From Aquilaria yunnanensis (lineage: Eukaryota; Streptophyta; Magnoliopsida; Malvales; Thymelaeaceae), in assembly GCA_039654915.1 (NCBI GenBank), contig CM077594.1, positions 107,212,893 to 107,276,892 on the forward strand: a stretch of DNA of 64,000 nt, given 5' to 3'. Positions 11,194 through 25,520 of the stretch are shown here, one piece after another (the first letter of the stretch is position 1; each line of letters begins with the position of its first letter). The position numbers were made by a program, and so were the translations under genes. A model generated the notes under the pieces. It saw only the letters and a program-made list of their open reading frames with translations, ran no database searches and was not told the DNA's origin.

Positions 11194-13934
11194 TTTAGAG
11201 AGTATTTTTTTTATCTTTTATTTTTGCAAAAGTATTAATTTCTATATTATTTTTTCGTTGACTGATCACATGAAAAAAGAAGTTTGCAAAAATAATTATT
11301 TCTAACAAAAATTATTCAATTGATAATGGTCAATAACTTTACACACATAGAATTTACATGAAAAATAATAATAATCCAAGACGAATGAAAAGATTACCCT
11401 TAAAAAAAAAAGAAAAAAAATACAAATTAAATTAGCTTGGGACACATATCCCCCTTTTTGATAAAGATGTTTCCTAATTAATAGAGTTATTCATCTTCCA
11501 TCAGTGATTTGAAATTTTGACCGAGTTCTGTTTAAATTAAATTGGATTAATTTAGGATAAATTATTTTAATTTTCACATCTTTTTATGTGAAAAAAATAG
11601 AATTAAAAAATTTTATATTATGTAAATAAAATAATTCATTGAATAATATTTTTTATAATTTAATTAATTTTTTATATAATTTTTTTACTTACTCAACTTA
11701 AAAAAATAATAAAAATTTAATGGTCGTAAACATATTTCATTCCATGTTTTATGGTAACTATATAATATTACTTTTCAAATTGGATTAATTCTAGACAAAA
11801 AATCATAAAAAATTAAAATAAGTTATAAGCCACAATAAATAAAAAAAAATCTTATGTGGGGTTCCAACGGTTGAACTTCACTCGCTCGTTCGACATCTCA
11901 CAGACTGACGCACAACCAAACGAATTATTGATCGTGAAAGATGGGATACATTAATTCATTTGTCATTTCATTGTTCGTTTTCTCTCACACCATACGATTA
12001 GGGCATTGCTATTTTTTCCTTAAAAATGTAGTGGTTACAAATAATGCTAAAGGATTTCTAGTGCTTGTAAAGGAAATTGTTTGTATACTAGCCGATCGAA
12101 ATATATATCTCAATTATTTGAGATCATGTTTAGTTGATTGGCGCTAAGTATTTTGCAGCAAAATCTCTTTGTTTTTTGTTTTTATTTTTCGAAATTAAAG
12201 CATATATATCATTAGCAATCAATAGACATCTGGTGTGGAAGCATTAGAAATAATATCTTTCATAGATCAAAAGATATAACCACTCAATCCTTTATATGCA
12301 TGCATGTGCTGATTCATGAGCTACAAGATTGCATCTACGAAGATGAGCAAAATTCTAACTGAGAAGTTAAATAAGAAATATCCTCTAAAACAACACCAAA
12401 AGAATTAAAACTTGTTGTTTCTGGAGAGTGAAGCAGATTAATTAATTAATTGTAACAAATCAAATTCAATGACAATATTCTGCCATCCGCAAATTGTTGG
12501 CTCTTGCAAAATCGCCAGTGTTTCCTTATATATGAAGCACCGATTCTATAAAAGGAATAAAAGCCATGAGAAGCCATAAATTAATTAACAAAACCAGAGC
12601 AGCATTATCTCTCACAAGACAACATTAATTAATTTCCAACCCCGGCAACTAACGGATTATATAGTAACAATGCAGCATATCCAGTTTTAATTTAAATTTG
12701 AAGAATCAATCAAATGATCATAACTATATAGCTAAACCAAAGAACACTGTTAATTTAGCCTTCTACCCCGGCCCGGCCCTGAAGTTGATCGATTCCATAA
12801 TGCATGCAGCAGAGAAAAAGGACAGCCCATCATGAGCATACGATTTCTATTCAAGGAAAAGAAAACCCCACCTCTGTACAATTAAGCAACCTTGCTAAGA
12901 ACAAAGAACTAGCTAGTGAACAAGGTTAGAGAACTCAAAAGAAGCAAAATGTACCAACTCTTTCCCATAAAAAAGAAGATGCTCAATCAATTTGGGCCTA
13001 CTTCCACACATCACGCAGTCATCTGGGATGTCAATCTGATGACTTTAATTTGAAGGTTAAGCAAGCGATCAATAAGAGCTTTCTATCAAAAAAATTTAAT
13101 TTTAAGTGGAATATATATGCAAATGCCAAAACTCGCCCAAAATCACTGAATCTTTTAACAATTCACCAATGTCTTCATTCAATAAGGAAAAAGGCAACAT
13201 ATATAGTATCCTAGCTAATTTAGCCAAATACCTCCCATTCTCTATTGTTTTCTCCCCAAATAAACTTACCCGCAACATACCGTGCTCCAAGACCGGAATT
13301 AGTAGGAGACACAAAACCTCTTGACGATATGGAAACTAAATTGAAGTAGCTGCCTATTTCAGAGTGCCTGACCTGAAAGCAACCATGCATGGATGTTTTT
13401 AACAAAATTAACAAGAGCTTAAATTAAGCGCGGCATATGTTTGATTGGACTTATTATTTTTTACATAAATTCTACTGCTGTTTTATTCTGTTAGAGAAAT
13501 TTGGACATAAAATGTAAATAAAGAAATTTTGAGAAAATTTTGAAAGTAAACTAGACCAAGCAATTATTTATTCATTCCCCTTATCTTAAATCCTATAAAT
13601 TGATCACGAATGGCACACTCAAATTTGCTCTTTCCGAGTGTTAACTAACCAAAGTTTTGTGCTGCTTTGAAGTTTTGGTTAGCAGGAATAAAATTATGTT
13701 TATTTTAGATCAGCATATGTAGACTTATTTCCAACCGCAATCGTTTAAATTGTCCTAATACTTAAAAGCCTAATTAATAATACAGATCGAGGGTGTTTAA
13801 ACTCCAGTTCGTTTAGTTTGATCTTTTACCTGTCACAGAGCTGAACGAAGTTCAAGACATCCAGGACCCCTCTTCTCCAAAAAAACTTTCTATTTATAAA
13901 AAAGGGATTTTGAATACAAAAAAATAATAATAAA
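11194..13934. other. Unassigned AT-rich sequence
   Basis: I recognise no gene or mobile element. Open frames of 60-70 residues on both strands around 11941-12147 and 13102-13414 overlap each other in opposite directions and have no recognisable domain. Confidence 0.5.
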
Positions 13935-14086
13935 GAGGAAAAAGGTATTTTAAAATACCTCACTTGCAGTATAATAGTTCAGGAATTAGGAAAAGCTAGC
14001 TGTGTATCTGTTTGTGTCTTTCGAACTCCAGAACTCGTTGCCAACAGTAACGAATTGTGGCCACCGAGCCTAGAGAGAAAGCCACG
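13935..14086 (-). mobile_element. tRNA-derived SINE, copy C
   Basis: Third copy of the family seen at 9900-10045. On the minus strand it has TAGGCTCGGTGGCC (box A-like), GGAGTTCGAAAGAC (box B-like) and the terminal hairpin GGTATTTTAAAATACC followed by a T-rich tail. Interiors between box B and the hairpin vary freely between copies. Confidence 0.65.
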
Positions 14087-14580
14087 AAGCATCTCACACA
14101 AAAACGTTTAAAAGCTGATTATTCTAAAAAGCCTTTTCACTACGACAAATTGTGTGGGCCAAATTTACATGGCTTTTAACTGTAAAAGCCTGAAACATAA
14201 ACAACAATTGTGGGATTTTCTTAGATGATTACGTACAGAAAATGTTTAGCGTCAGAGTTTGAAAAAAATTATTTAATAGTAGTTTCTAAATATTAATTTT
14301 AGCGGTTTAATTTTTATTAGTAACTAATCATCACAAAATCTAATACTAATTCTAAAAGACTATTCCTAAACGTGCGCATTGTGTAGTTCTGAAGTCTGTA
14401 CCAGTTGTGTACCTTTTTTTTTTCTTTTTTTTTCCCTCTCTTTTTTGGGGCAAGAAAAATAAAATATGGGATGACATATTTTTCGGCTTGAGGAGCCCAT
14501 GTTAAAGCCCGGCCCAATTGGAGATTTTATAAATTTTCTCATTTTTTTTTTGAAATTTTCTGATTTTTCTTTTTTCTTTT
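14087..14580. other. Unassigned sequence
   Basis: AT-rich with T homopolymer runs near 14410-14440 and 14540-14570; no supported gene. Confidence 0.5.
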
Positions 14581-14930
14581 TACTCTCTCCGTTACAATTT
14601 AAATAAAACGTATTTTTTTTTATGTCTCAAAAAGGTTGAAATGTTTTCTCTTTTAGAAAATTTTAAACAATCAATTTACTCTCTTACCTACATTTAAACT
14701 CTCACTACACAAAACGCAATAAATAATCTTTTTTTAATCTTCACTCAATCTCTCATTACACAAAATAAAAAAAAAATTTAATCATTATTTAAACTCTCTT
14801 TACACAAAATCTAATAATAACAATAATTTTAGTTCCATGGGTAAAATTAAAAAAAAAATAACATAAATTATATATATCTTAATCTACATGCATAGAGAAA
14901 CGTTTCATTTAAATTGAGACGGATGGAGTA
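14581..14930. mobile_element. Stowaway-type MITE
   Basis: The left terminus TACTCTCTCCGTTACAATTT and the reverse complement of the right terminus TACTCCATCCGTCTCAATTT are clear inverted repeats that continue through AAATRAAACGT. Flanking TA dinucleotides fit the TA target duplication of Tc1/mariner-type Stowaway elements. The 350-bp interior is AT-rich and non-coding. Confidence 0.85.
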
Positions 14931-15209
14931 ATAAAAGTTTGAGTGCATAACATGTCCTAAAGATGTGGAAAACCTTATTTTTAAAATTTTGGAAAACTTA
15001 TGTGTTAAAATAAAGTTTTCTACATACTTAAAACAAGTTATGTACCAAAATTTTATGAAAAAAAAAATTAAAAAAGAAAAATGAGAAAAATTTTCATATC
15101 CAAACACTAACTAAGTCTCTAAACTTATCAATTTCATCGTTTTCTTGCCACCCTATTCCAATGATGTCCTCAATTGGACTGAGCGCCGCTTGTAGCATCT
15201 CCTCCCTTA

Positions 15210-15449
15210 CATGATCAAAGCCATAAACCAATTGAAGATTTTGAGCCCGATATCCATCTTGCTCATGTAATATCCTGGCTGAATGCAAATCTGATGACAG
15301 CAATGAGCATGGAGAGGGTGATGAGGTTGGTGAATTCGATCAGAACTGTGAACCAATTGGGGATTTTGAGCCCAATAGCCTTCTTGCTCTTGTATCGTGG
15401 CTCAGAGTGGATGAAGCTAGTGGTGGGGGATTGGCTAAATTCATTTAAG
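15210..15449 (+). pseudogene. Gene fragment with an internal duplication, unrecognised
   Basis: Two stretches on the plus strand encode variants of the same ~21-residue segment: one containing PIEDFEPDIHLAHVISWL, the other PIGDFEPNSLLALVSWLR. They are joined by an acidic linker but lie in different frames, and the second ends in a stop at about 15447. The coding-like pattern repeated twice suggests a decayed exon or gene fragment. I do not recognise the family, and it could be coincidental. Confidence 0.3.
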
Positions 15450-15463
15450 TGGCAGTTTGGCTA

Positions 15464-15758
15464 GTGTTAATCTAATTAATTAGTCAATAGTTTTTGGCCG
15501 GTCAAAGGAGGGTGCCAATGTCTCAAAGGGGCTGAAGTTGGGAAAAATTGCGGGTTATGTCATTGTTCCTTTATGAGAAGTTAATAGTTGGACTTGGAGG
15601 AAAAAATCTCTGCCTGCTTTGTTTCGACACCCTCTCTCAAGCCAAACCAGTATACCTGATTCCAGCGGCCATCCCCAACTTTAGCCCCTTTAACACGGCA
15701 ACTAGGCCACCCTCTTTCAACCAGCCAAAAACCCTTGACCGATTAATTGGATTAACAC
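15464..15758. mobile_element. Foldback MITE with ~90-bp inverted repeats
   Basis: The first ~90 bases (GTGTTAATCTAATTAATTAG onward, including TTTTTGGC and AAAGGGGCTGAAGTTGGG) are matched by the reverse complement of the last ~90 bases. The loop is unrelated between arms. No coding capacity. No clear target duplication was identified. Confidence 0.6.
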
Positions 15759-16205
15759 GACACGAGCCCGATTGTTCCTAAACCAATTGAGTCAAAATAC
15801 TTGATCTCAGCCCCTCAATTGACACTTGCTCTCTGTCTCTCATTCCACAAAGGGAATTGAAGACGGAAGGAAGGATTGGACTTAATTCATCTAAACCAAG
15901 AACGTTTCCGTATTTTCACTAACCCGAAGAAGCAGTAAAGGTGCATGTTACCAAAGCTATTAACAGGCAGACATTCCCACTTTTAATTACATTTACTCTC
16001 TGAACAATTTCATGACAACAGAGATGTCACACACACCTTTTGATTCATTACATGATTGACGGTGAAATACGAGGAAACACACATAGAGTTTAGGATGTTT
16101 GACCAAAATTATTGATTTAGCAGAATCATTTGTTTGAGAAAAGAAATTTGAAAGAGAGCAAGCGGGACAGGAAATAGGCACAACAAGGATTGCATAAAGA
16201 TGATC
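15759..16205. other. Downstream flank of the oxidoreductase gene
   Basis: Probably 3' untranslated and intergenic DNA of the minus-strand oxidoreductase to the right. No other feature is supported. Confidence 0.4.
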
Positions 16206-18589
<2,384 letters not shown>

Positions 18590-19137
18590 TGAAACGAGAA
18601 AATTTCATGAATCATCTCTAACCTTTAGTCATTATTTCCTTTTAGTCTCCAACCTATTGAACAATATGTTTTAGTCCTAAACCTATTAAAAATATTTTTT
18701 TTAATCCTAAATCTATTGAAAACGTTTCATTTTTTGTCCTAATTTAAACTATCCGATAACTGTTTTACAATAAATTTAATATGTATAATAATTTTTTATA
18801 GTTAATGAAAAATTGAAATCACACTTTTTATTTCTTTCTGTAAATTGAACTTATTTTATTCAGAAAGAAAAAACTATTTATTTAAATTATCTATTTACTA
18901 TAAAAAAATATTAAACTGTTTAAATTTACTAGAAGATAGTTACTAAATATTTAAATTAAAATTTTAAAAGCTTCTATCATAAAATTATTCTGAGTTATCG
19001 TATTTTATCTAGTGATAGACCAAAATGAAACAATTTTAATAGGCTTATGACCAAAACAGAACATTCAATAGGTTAGTGACTAAAATGAAACAATGACTAA
19101 ATATTAGAGATCATTTATACAATTTACTCAATTTGAA
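18590..19137. mobile_element. Foldback element with ~180-bp inverted repeats
   Basis: The left arm (with ATCTCTAACCTTTAGTCATT and repeated AACCTATT blocks) matches the reverse complement of the right arm over roughly 180 bases, leaving a short AT-rich loop. It has the form of a long-TIR MITE such as Mutator-derived elements. No coding capacity. Confidence 0.75.
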
Positions 19138-19185
19138 ATAGAATAAGTAAAAGAGAGACAGAGAGAGTTATGTACAAAAAACAAA

Positions 19186-19715
19186 AGGTAAAATTATAAA
19201 CTTCACCTGAGGTTGACCTAACCAACACTTTACCTTCACTTCTTTTATAATATCTAACAATAATTTTTAAAACCTTAATTTAAAAGATCTGACAACTATA
19301 TTCTAGTAATTATGAAATTCTTAATATTTTTTTAACAGTGAACTGACATTTAAAACATAATTATTTGCATGTATAAAGTGGAAAATGTATTTATAAAGAA
19401 TAAAAATTGATAATTAAAAATGACTATTAACTATAAAAATATATTGAAGACATTGAAATATGGAAAGATTTGACTATTGTATGGCTGTTGACACCCAATT
19501 TCTTTGGGCGTTTTAACAAAGTTGTTTTAACGTAACCGTACTCCCGAACCCCCGAACTCTCGTAGACCAATATTTAAGGTGACCAATCGACCTAGGTAAA
19601 CTGATTGGTGGCGACTCCCGAAAACCCGACGTTGCCACAATGGCTTAAACTAAGATTTCAAAACTTGTTATCGAATAATGTAAAAGAAGCAAAGGCAGCT
19701 TTAAGTTTTCAAAAA
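19186..19715. mobile_element. Foldback element interrupted by a solo LTR
   Basis: The left arm (19186-19330, with CACTTCTTTTATAATATC and ACCTTAATTTAAAAG) is matched in reverse complement by 19645-19705. The right arm is split from the loop by the 154-bp LTR at 19486-19639. Its right terminus merges with the next foldback element, so the outer boundary is approximate. Confidence 0.65.
19486..19639 (-). mobile_element. 154-bp solo LTR with perfect target duplication
   Basis: The element begins TGTTGACACCCAATTT and ends GTTGCCACA on the plus strand and is flanked by ATGGC at 19481-19485 and 19640-19644, a perfect 5-bp target-site duplication. Its sequence matches both ends of the much longer LTRs at 51229-54066 and 54481-55297 in inverse orientation, with the whole LTR middle missing. 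It is therefore either a miniature LTR family member or a deletion derivative that transposed. Orientation is given as minus because its plus-strand start corresponds to the LTR end seen in reverse in the other two copies. Confidence 0.85.
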
Positions 19716-20190
19716 TAAAAAGAGAAACTTACAATTTCTTCCTGAGGTATGACCTAATCTATAGTTTACTCTCTCTATTTTTAGAAACCTACACTTTGCC
19801 CCCTATGTTTTTTACACACTGTCTGATAAAAACTTCTGAAACTGTATTTAAACTATACGATAGTGATCTTCCAATAATTTCAATTTCTTTAATATTTTTT
19901 TATAGTTAATAAACATTTTAAATTATCAGGTTTTGTTTTCTGTAAATGTATGTTTCTCCTTGTAAACACATATCAGTATTTTTTAAGGGTCAATTGACTG
20001 TGAAAAAAAGTCAAATATCTTGAAATTATTGAAACATTATTATCAGACAGTTTAAATTAGAGTTTCAGAAATTGTTGTCGGACATTGTAAAGCAATCAGG
20101 GGGCAAAGTGTAGGTTTTTCAAAATAGAGAAGGCAAAGTGTAGGTTAGATCAAACCATAAGGGTTTTTTGTAATTTTCCTAAATAAAAAA
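19716..20190. mobile_element. Foldback element with ~200-bp inverted repeats
   Basis: The left arm contains CCTACACTTTGCCCCCTA and the right arm its near reverse complement, and similarity extends about 200 bases into each side. It belongs to the same family as the element immediately to the left and as the single arm at 40735-40972. Confidence 0.75.
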
Positions 20191-20210
20191 TGTAAAGTAT
20201 GGGATAAGGC

Positions 20211-21031
20211 TAGTGGTGAAAAAAGACCGGGCTTTTTCGGATAGCTCAAGTTCGAGCTCGAGTAAGGGATTTTCGAGTTAGCTCTTTTCGAGCTCGAGCC
20301 GAAATTTGAGCTCAAGTTTATTTTGAGTCGAGCTTGAGCCTAATGCTATCCAGCCCTTCAGGCTCATGGGCCTCACAAGCCCTATGTTTTATCTCTTCTA
20401 TTGGGTCTTTTTATCTTCAAGCTCATTACTTACCTTACTCCCTTCCCTCTGCACTTTGTTGAATCGTCAATTTCGTCCTTCTCCTCTCCTACCATCCCAG
20501 GCACCACGCTCCTAACTTCTAAGTCCTAATCTATTCAACCCTAGGCACGATTTTCACGAAGAAGCAATCGGCGGCATGATTTGCACAACCCCAGGCACGA
20601 TTCGTTGAAGAAGCAATCGGTGGCACGATTCACACAGCCCCAGGCATGATTCGCACGACTCGCACGACGATTGCATCACCTTGGCTTATCGTCGCACCAG
20701 CCACCAAGGAGCAGTGGGTCGGACGCCTAAAGCTGAAGCAACACCAAAATCGAGAAATTCGAGCCAGCTCAAGCGGATGAGGGAGTCAGGGAACAACCAA
20801 GGCATGTGATTTGGCAGTTGCATAGCGGACTTGAAGCTGATGGTGACGGAGGCCGAGATTAGCAACTCCCCCTGTAACATTAATGGAGCCTAGAACCCTT
20901 TCGAGCCAAGCTCGAGCCCAAAAAATTTGGGCTCGACCAACTCAAGCTCGAATTCGAGTAGTACCGAATTGCAATAGGGCCAAGCTCGAACTTGGCGAGC
21001 TCGGGCTCGGCTTGGCCCATTTTTAGCCCTA
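20211..21031. mobile_element. hAT-like non-autonomous element
   Basis: Left end TAGTGGTGAAAA and right end TTTTTAGCCCTA form inverted repeats. The flanks GATAAGGC (20203-20210) and GTTAAGGC (21032-21039) match at seven of eight positions, as expected of an 8-bp hAT target duplication. Both ends carry self-complementary GAGCTCGAG/CTCGAGC tracts. The GC-rich middle (20520-20880) contains only short frames and no transposase. Confidence 0.75.
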
Positions 21032-21039
21032 GTTAAGGC

Positions 21040-22840
21040 AAACCACAAGGAGGTTATTTTAAGTTCCTAAAACAAAAACTTTTACTACTAAAATAAAAGC
21101 AATTTTCAACTGCATTTTATTAACGCGTTAGATCGTTGATAACAGAATTTAATATTTACCAATGATCCTCCATTGGTATATGGACCAACTGTTTGTATAG
21201 ACCTATTACCAACTGTTCAAACCATCGGTAATTGTTGGCGGCTAAAGTGATCAAAATGTAAGCGAGAAATTTGGGTGGAGTGTGAGCCGATAATGGTGAC
21301 ACCGAGGTGGTGAACACGACGGGAATGGTGGCGACAAAGAACGAGTGATTGACGAACGATATGACAAGTGCTGATTTCCAGTTGTAGATGACCTCTACGA
21401 TTGCAAAAGTGAGGTGATTTGAACTTGGGTTCTTCATATTAAGGCAGAGATTGGTAATTTTCTTACATAATTTATGTTTCTTGTGACCTGTTCTCTGATA
21501 GGGTTTCCAATTGTAACACTGACTCTTGATGAAATTAGTCAAACATTTAGGACACAGCAAATATCTGAATGTCATAAGTGTTTTCATTTTCGACACCATT
21601 AACATGCAGTTGAAGTCAATGAAATAACAATTGGATTCTTCATTGAGACAGAAAAAATAAAGCGGTTATCCTACAAGTAGATGCGTCATGAGCATGCATA
21701 TAGGGACAGCAGTCTGATTGGATATTGAGATGCTTAGTTTGTTAGATTTCCATAGATTTCCAGGTGTTGTAATTTGGTTTTAGACCTTAGAAATGAAATT
21801 TGATAGCAAAAATCTGCATAAAATGTCCATTTTGGCTGATTTGGAACTTCAAAGTGATTTTGGCTCAAGTCACCTCGGATTGACTTGATATTTTGCAGAA
21901 ACCTAGTATCCAGTATAAGAAACATGTAGAAAGTGGAAAATTTCAATTTCAATTTGTGAGTGAAAAGTTTGAAGGATCTTAAATTGCAAGATTTAGAAAG
22001 TAGACCTAATACTAGTCTTTAGAGATGTCTGGGTATTGCAAGTCTCTCTTCTCTAGATTACATGGACATGCAGTCCTTAAAGGAGTTGATTTAATGACAT
22101 TAGAATCAAGAATTTTATTGTTTGGATACTGATTTTTATCATCTGGAGCTTAGAAGAGCCAATTAAGCAAAAGGAGGGCATGTCCTGGAAGCTGCTGGAC
22201 AGCCATGGTTTGAGAAGGAAAAGCGTAAGCAAATGTGCTCTTTTTAATCTGAAAATTTCCAGATCATTAGTTCAATATGTGCTGAATATTGTGGAATATT
22301 TTCTGAATTTTAGAAGGTCTGTAACCTATTTTTCCAGCAAGCCAGGTTGGGGGCAGCTGCAATGTGTGAAGCTAGACATCCACGTTTTCCAAGGAGGCAA
22401 AGGGTAAGCTATTGACCTCTTTTAAATGTAAAAAGGTGCAGTGTCATGTGAGTTGAATGTGGTTATATTTTTTTCTGGATTTATTGATGCCTTGGTGAAT
22501 TTTTGAAAGTTAGCTAAAGGCAGTACGTATATTACGGTTTGGATATAACTAGAGTGATTGAAGCAAATTTTTTTCTGCTGTGCTATTATTTTTTTTTTGT
22601 CCCCAAAAACTGGATCTGATGTTTCATGCAATACTAATTTTGGTGCAAATAAGATCTCCAAGAACAAAGAGTTTTTGTTATATAGCTGAAATATTTGGCT
22701 AGATTTCTGATATGTTTGCCTTCTCTAGTCTACCATTTCTCCCTCTTTCAACTGTATTTATGAAAATGGTATAAGATACATGTTAGTTTGTATGAGCAAA
22801 GTACTTTGATGTTCTCTCATGGAATGCAATGTGTTATATG
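21040..22840. other. Unassigned DNA left of the copia element, with one 149-residue open frame
   Basis: The longest frame is 21156-21605 (minus, 149 residues). It has a CPKC-type pair near its N-terminus and a hydrophobic stretch in the middle, but no family is recognised. It may be part of a decayed element. The DNA from 21730 to 22840 is non-coding as far as I can see and continues at 31234 once the copia insertion is removed. Confidence 0.35.
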
Positions 22841-24254
22841 TGAAGATTTCAGGATCTCATGATAACATATCTTTATGTTATCTACTCATGTACATGCCAC
22901 ATGCATTTTGATCATTTGAGTTCAACGTGAATACAAGCATGCATCATTCTAATTTGTTTAACATATTTTGTGCATTTGATATAGCATGTTAGTTTTACAT
23001 ACATATTGTGGCAAACAAATCCTACCATGCTACTAAGAACATTCATGTAAATAATGAATGAAACCTAACATGCTACTAAACCAAGAAGGAAGGTACACCA
23101 AGAAAGAATGTGTACCTTCCTTCTTGGTTATGTGTGGAGAAAAGAGGAAGAACTTGATCTTGGAGGAGCACCTTGAGGCTTGAATTGAGATGAACAATCT
23201 CAATGTAAATCTATCCACAATGCTCTAGAAAGTTGTTTAATATTTCGGCTATTTAAAGGAATGGAGGGAGGAGATTTTTCTCTCAAGAAAATGGAGCAAA
23301 TAGAGTGCCAAAGAATGCTTGAAATGGCCGGCCACTTTAGGCTATTTATAGATGACCAAAAGGCACACCTTTACAACAAGCAAGGTGTCCTTTAAGCCAA
23401 AGAACACTTCCTTTGGCCAAGGGTCATCTATAGTGGCGAAAATACATGTCTCTTTGGCCAAGGAACACTTCCTTTGGCCTAAGAGACATGTCCCTTTGGC
23501 CAAGAGACATGTCTTGGCCGAAATGATGTGTCTCTTTAGCCAAGGAACATGTCTTTTCTAGCCTATGCCAAAAATACATGTCATTTAAAGCCAAAGGACA
23601 TCACACTTGGTGCTATAACCACCTCATGGCCAAATATACATGTCTTTTAATGTCAAAGGACATCACTCTTGGTGCAATAACCACCCCAACCACCCCATGG
23701 CCGAATATACATGTTCATTCACTCAAGGAACACTTCCTTTGGATGAAAAGACATGTTCTTTTAGCCAATAGTCATCTCTTTTGATGAAGAGACATACCTT
23801 TACACAAAAGATGTGTCTCTTGGTGGTTTTGAGCTAAAAGCAAGGTGAGCTGACACAAAGTTAGCTCACTATGCTACTTATGCACCATTGAGCTCCTTTG
23901 AGCTCCAACCAAGCACCATGAACTGAGGTCCAGCTCCTAGAGCTGACCTTGAGCTGGAGTTAGCTGCTCTCAGCTGAAGTGAACTGAAGTCCAGCTACAT
24001 TCAGCTACCAAAAGCTGAAGTGAGCTGACTTAAGCTAACTTGAGCTGAAGTCCAGCTACTTTGAGCTACTTATAGATGAAGTGAGCTGACTTGAGCTGAA
24101 GTCCAGCTACATTCAGCTACCAGAAGCTGAAGTGAGCTGACTTGATCTAAGGGGAGCTACTTCTAGCTGTCTTAGATAGCTGTTCAAGCTAAAGTTAGCT
24201 CAATGAGCTCAAATCCTATCTTAAAAGGATCTTGGTGCGCCAAGAATTCCAACA
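22841..24254 (-). repeat. 3' LTR of the copia element
   Basis: 1414 bp. On the minus strand it starts TGTTGGAATTCTTGG and ends AATCTTCA. It is preceded in that direction by the purine-rich AGTGGGAGTT. The interior contains two internal repeat classes: TTTGGCCAAGAGACATGTC-like units (about 23380-23780) and many AGCTGAAGTGAGCTGACTTG-like units (about 23830-24190). Compared with the 5' LTR it has an extra 17-base and an extra 10-base duplication. Confidence 0.95.
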
Positions 24255-25520
24255 AACTCCCACTCGCACTAAGATGCTTTTAAACTTCCAGCTTCCACTC
24301 AAAACAAAACTCCTTAATCCTTATAGCCGAAATAATCTAAACACTTCTACATATATAGAGTTGTGGGTGCGACCTCAGGCACACACACACCAAGTCTATT
24401 CTATTGAGGTTGTTAGACTCTCAATAGAAGATTGTCCTCTCCTCATAGTTTGAGCATCTTCAAACTTTCTTTGAACACATCAAATTCAAGTGTGTTGCTT
24501 AAACACATCAAGCTTGCTTGAACACATCAAGTTATGCCTTTCAGACCCCAAACATATGATACACTTCTTAATCACAATCAGTCTCTTCCTTAGAATTTCA
24601 ACTCCTTGAAATCCATGATTGTATTAAGCATTGAGTACTCATTTCAATCACTTGTCATTCAATCTAGCATACTACTCACAGTAATATATGGGCCCAAGAT
24701 TGAATTTAGTGAACGTGTATCATCTTAGCTTCAACTACTTAGGTCAATGAGTTAACATGATTACGCAAAAGGAGGATACTCCAGTCTCATTTTTCTAAGA
24801 CCTTCGACAACCAATCAAAGTAATCATAATTAACTCAACTTCCTAACAGCAAGCCATAGTCACTAAGAGTCTGATTCGAAGAATCTCACACTAAGCAAGA
24901 ATAGATACAACTTGCTTAAATTCTTCTCTGGTCGTATTTCATGGTCATGGAACACTTGGAAACACATCCATTAAAGTTCCATAATACACTTCTAAGGTGT
25001 TTTACTCATGTCACTCCTACTTGGAGTGATCTCCATTCCAATTGAAGAGTGTGTCATTTCTCCCTCTTAAAACACCATGAAGTGTACTCCTCTTAACACA
25101 TAAAAGGAGGACGTGTCAATAACCATGAAATTTTTCCATGTAAGCCTTAGCTTACATCTAACATAGGCTAGGATGTATGAATGGTCATACAAACTGAATG
25201 CACCAAAGCATTGAATCTTGATTACTCATAATCAAGGCGACCATAAAAGCTAAAGTGTCATGTGTTGGAGCATGACTCCCACTTAAATGTATTATTCACT
25301 TAAGTTTCATTTAAGTCTTTAGTCAATCTCATCCTTAATCTTACACAAAGATCAATGGCGGATGACTTGTGTGAGAAAGTCACCCTCTGCCTATGTTTGA
25401 CATGTTCATTTGTTCGTTGTGATTCATAAAATTGGACTGAGTATTTCATAAAATAATCTATATTATTTCAAAGAAATACATAACATGTGTGGCACTAAAG
25501 AGGTGAAGTACATCCAACAT
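24255..25520 (-). other. Non-coding 3' internal region of the copia element
   Basis: About 1.27 kb between the end of RNase H and the 3' LTR. No envelope-like or other frame is supported. The polypurine tract lies at its left edge (24255-24264). Confidence 0.6.

Noticed and set aside
9900..14086. tRNA genes
   Set aside because: Box A and box B-like sequences are present but no cloverleaf can be drawn; they belong to SINE copies.
21156..21605. 149-residue minus-strand ORF as a real gene
   Set aside because: Length is notable for AT-rich DNA, but no recognisable domain or splice context; kept only as a note in the gap entry.
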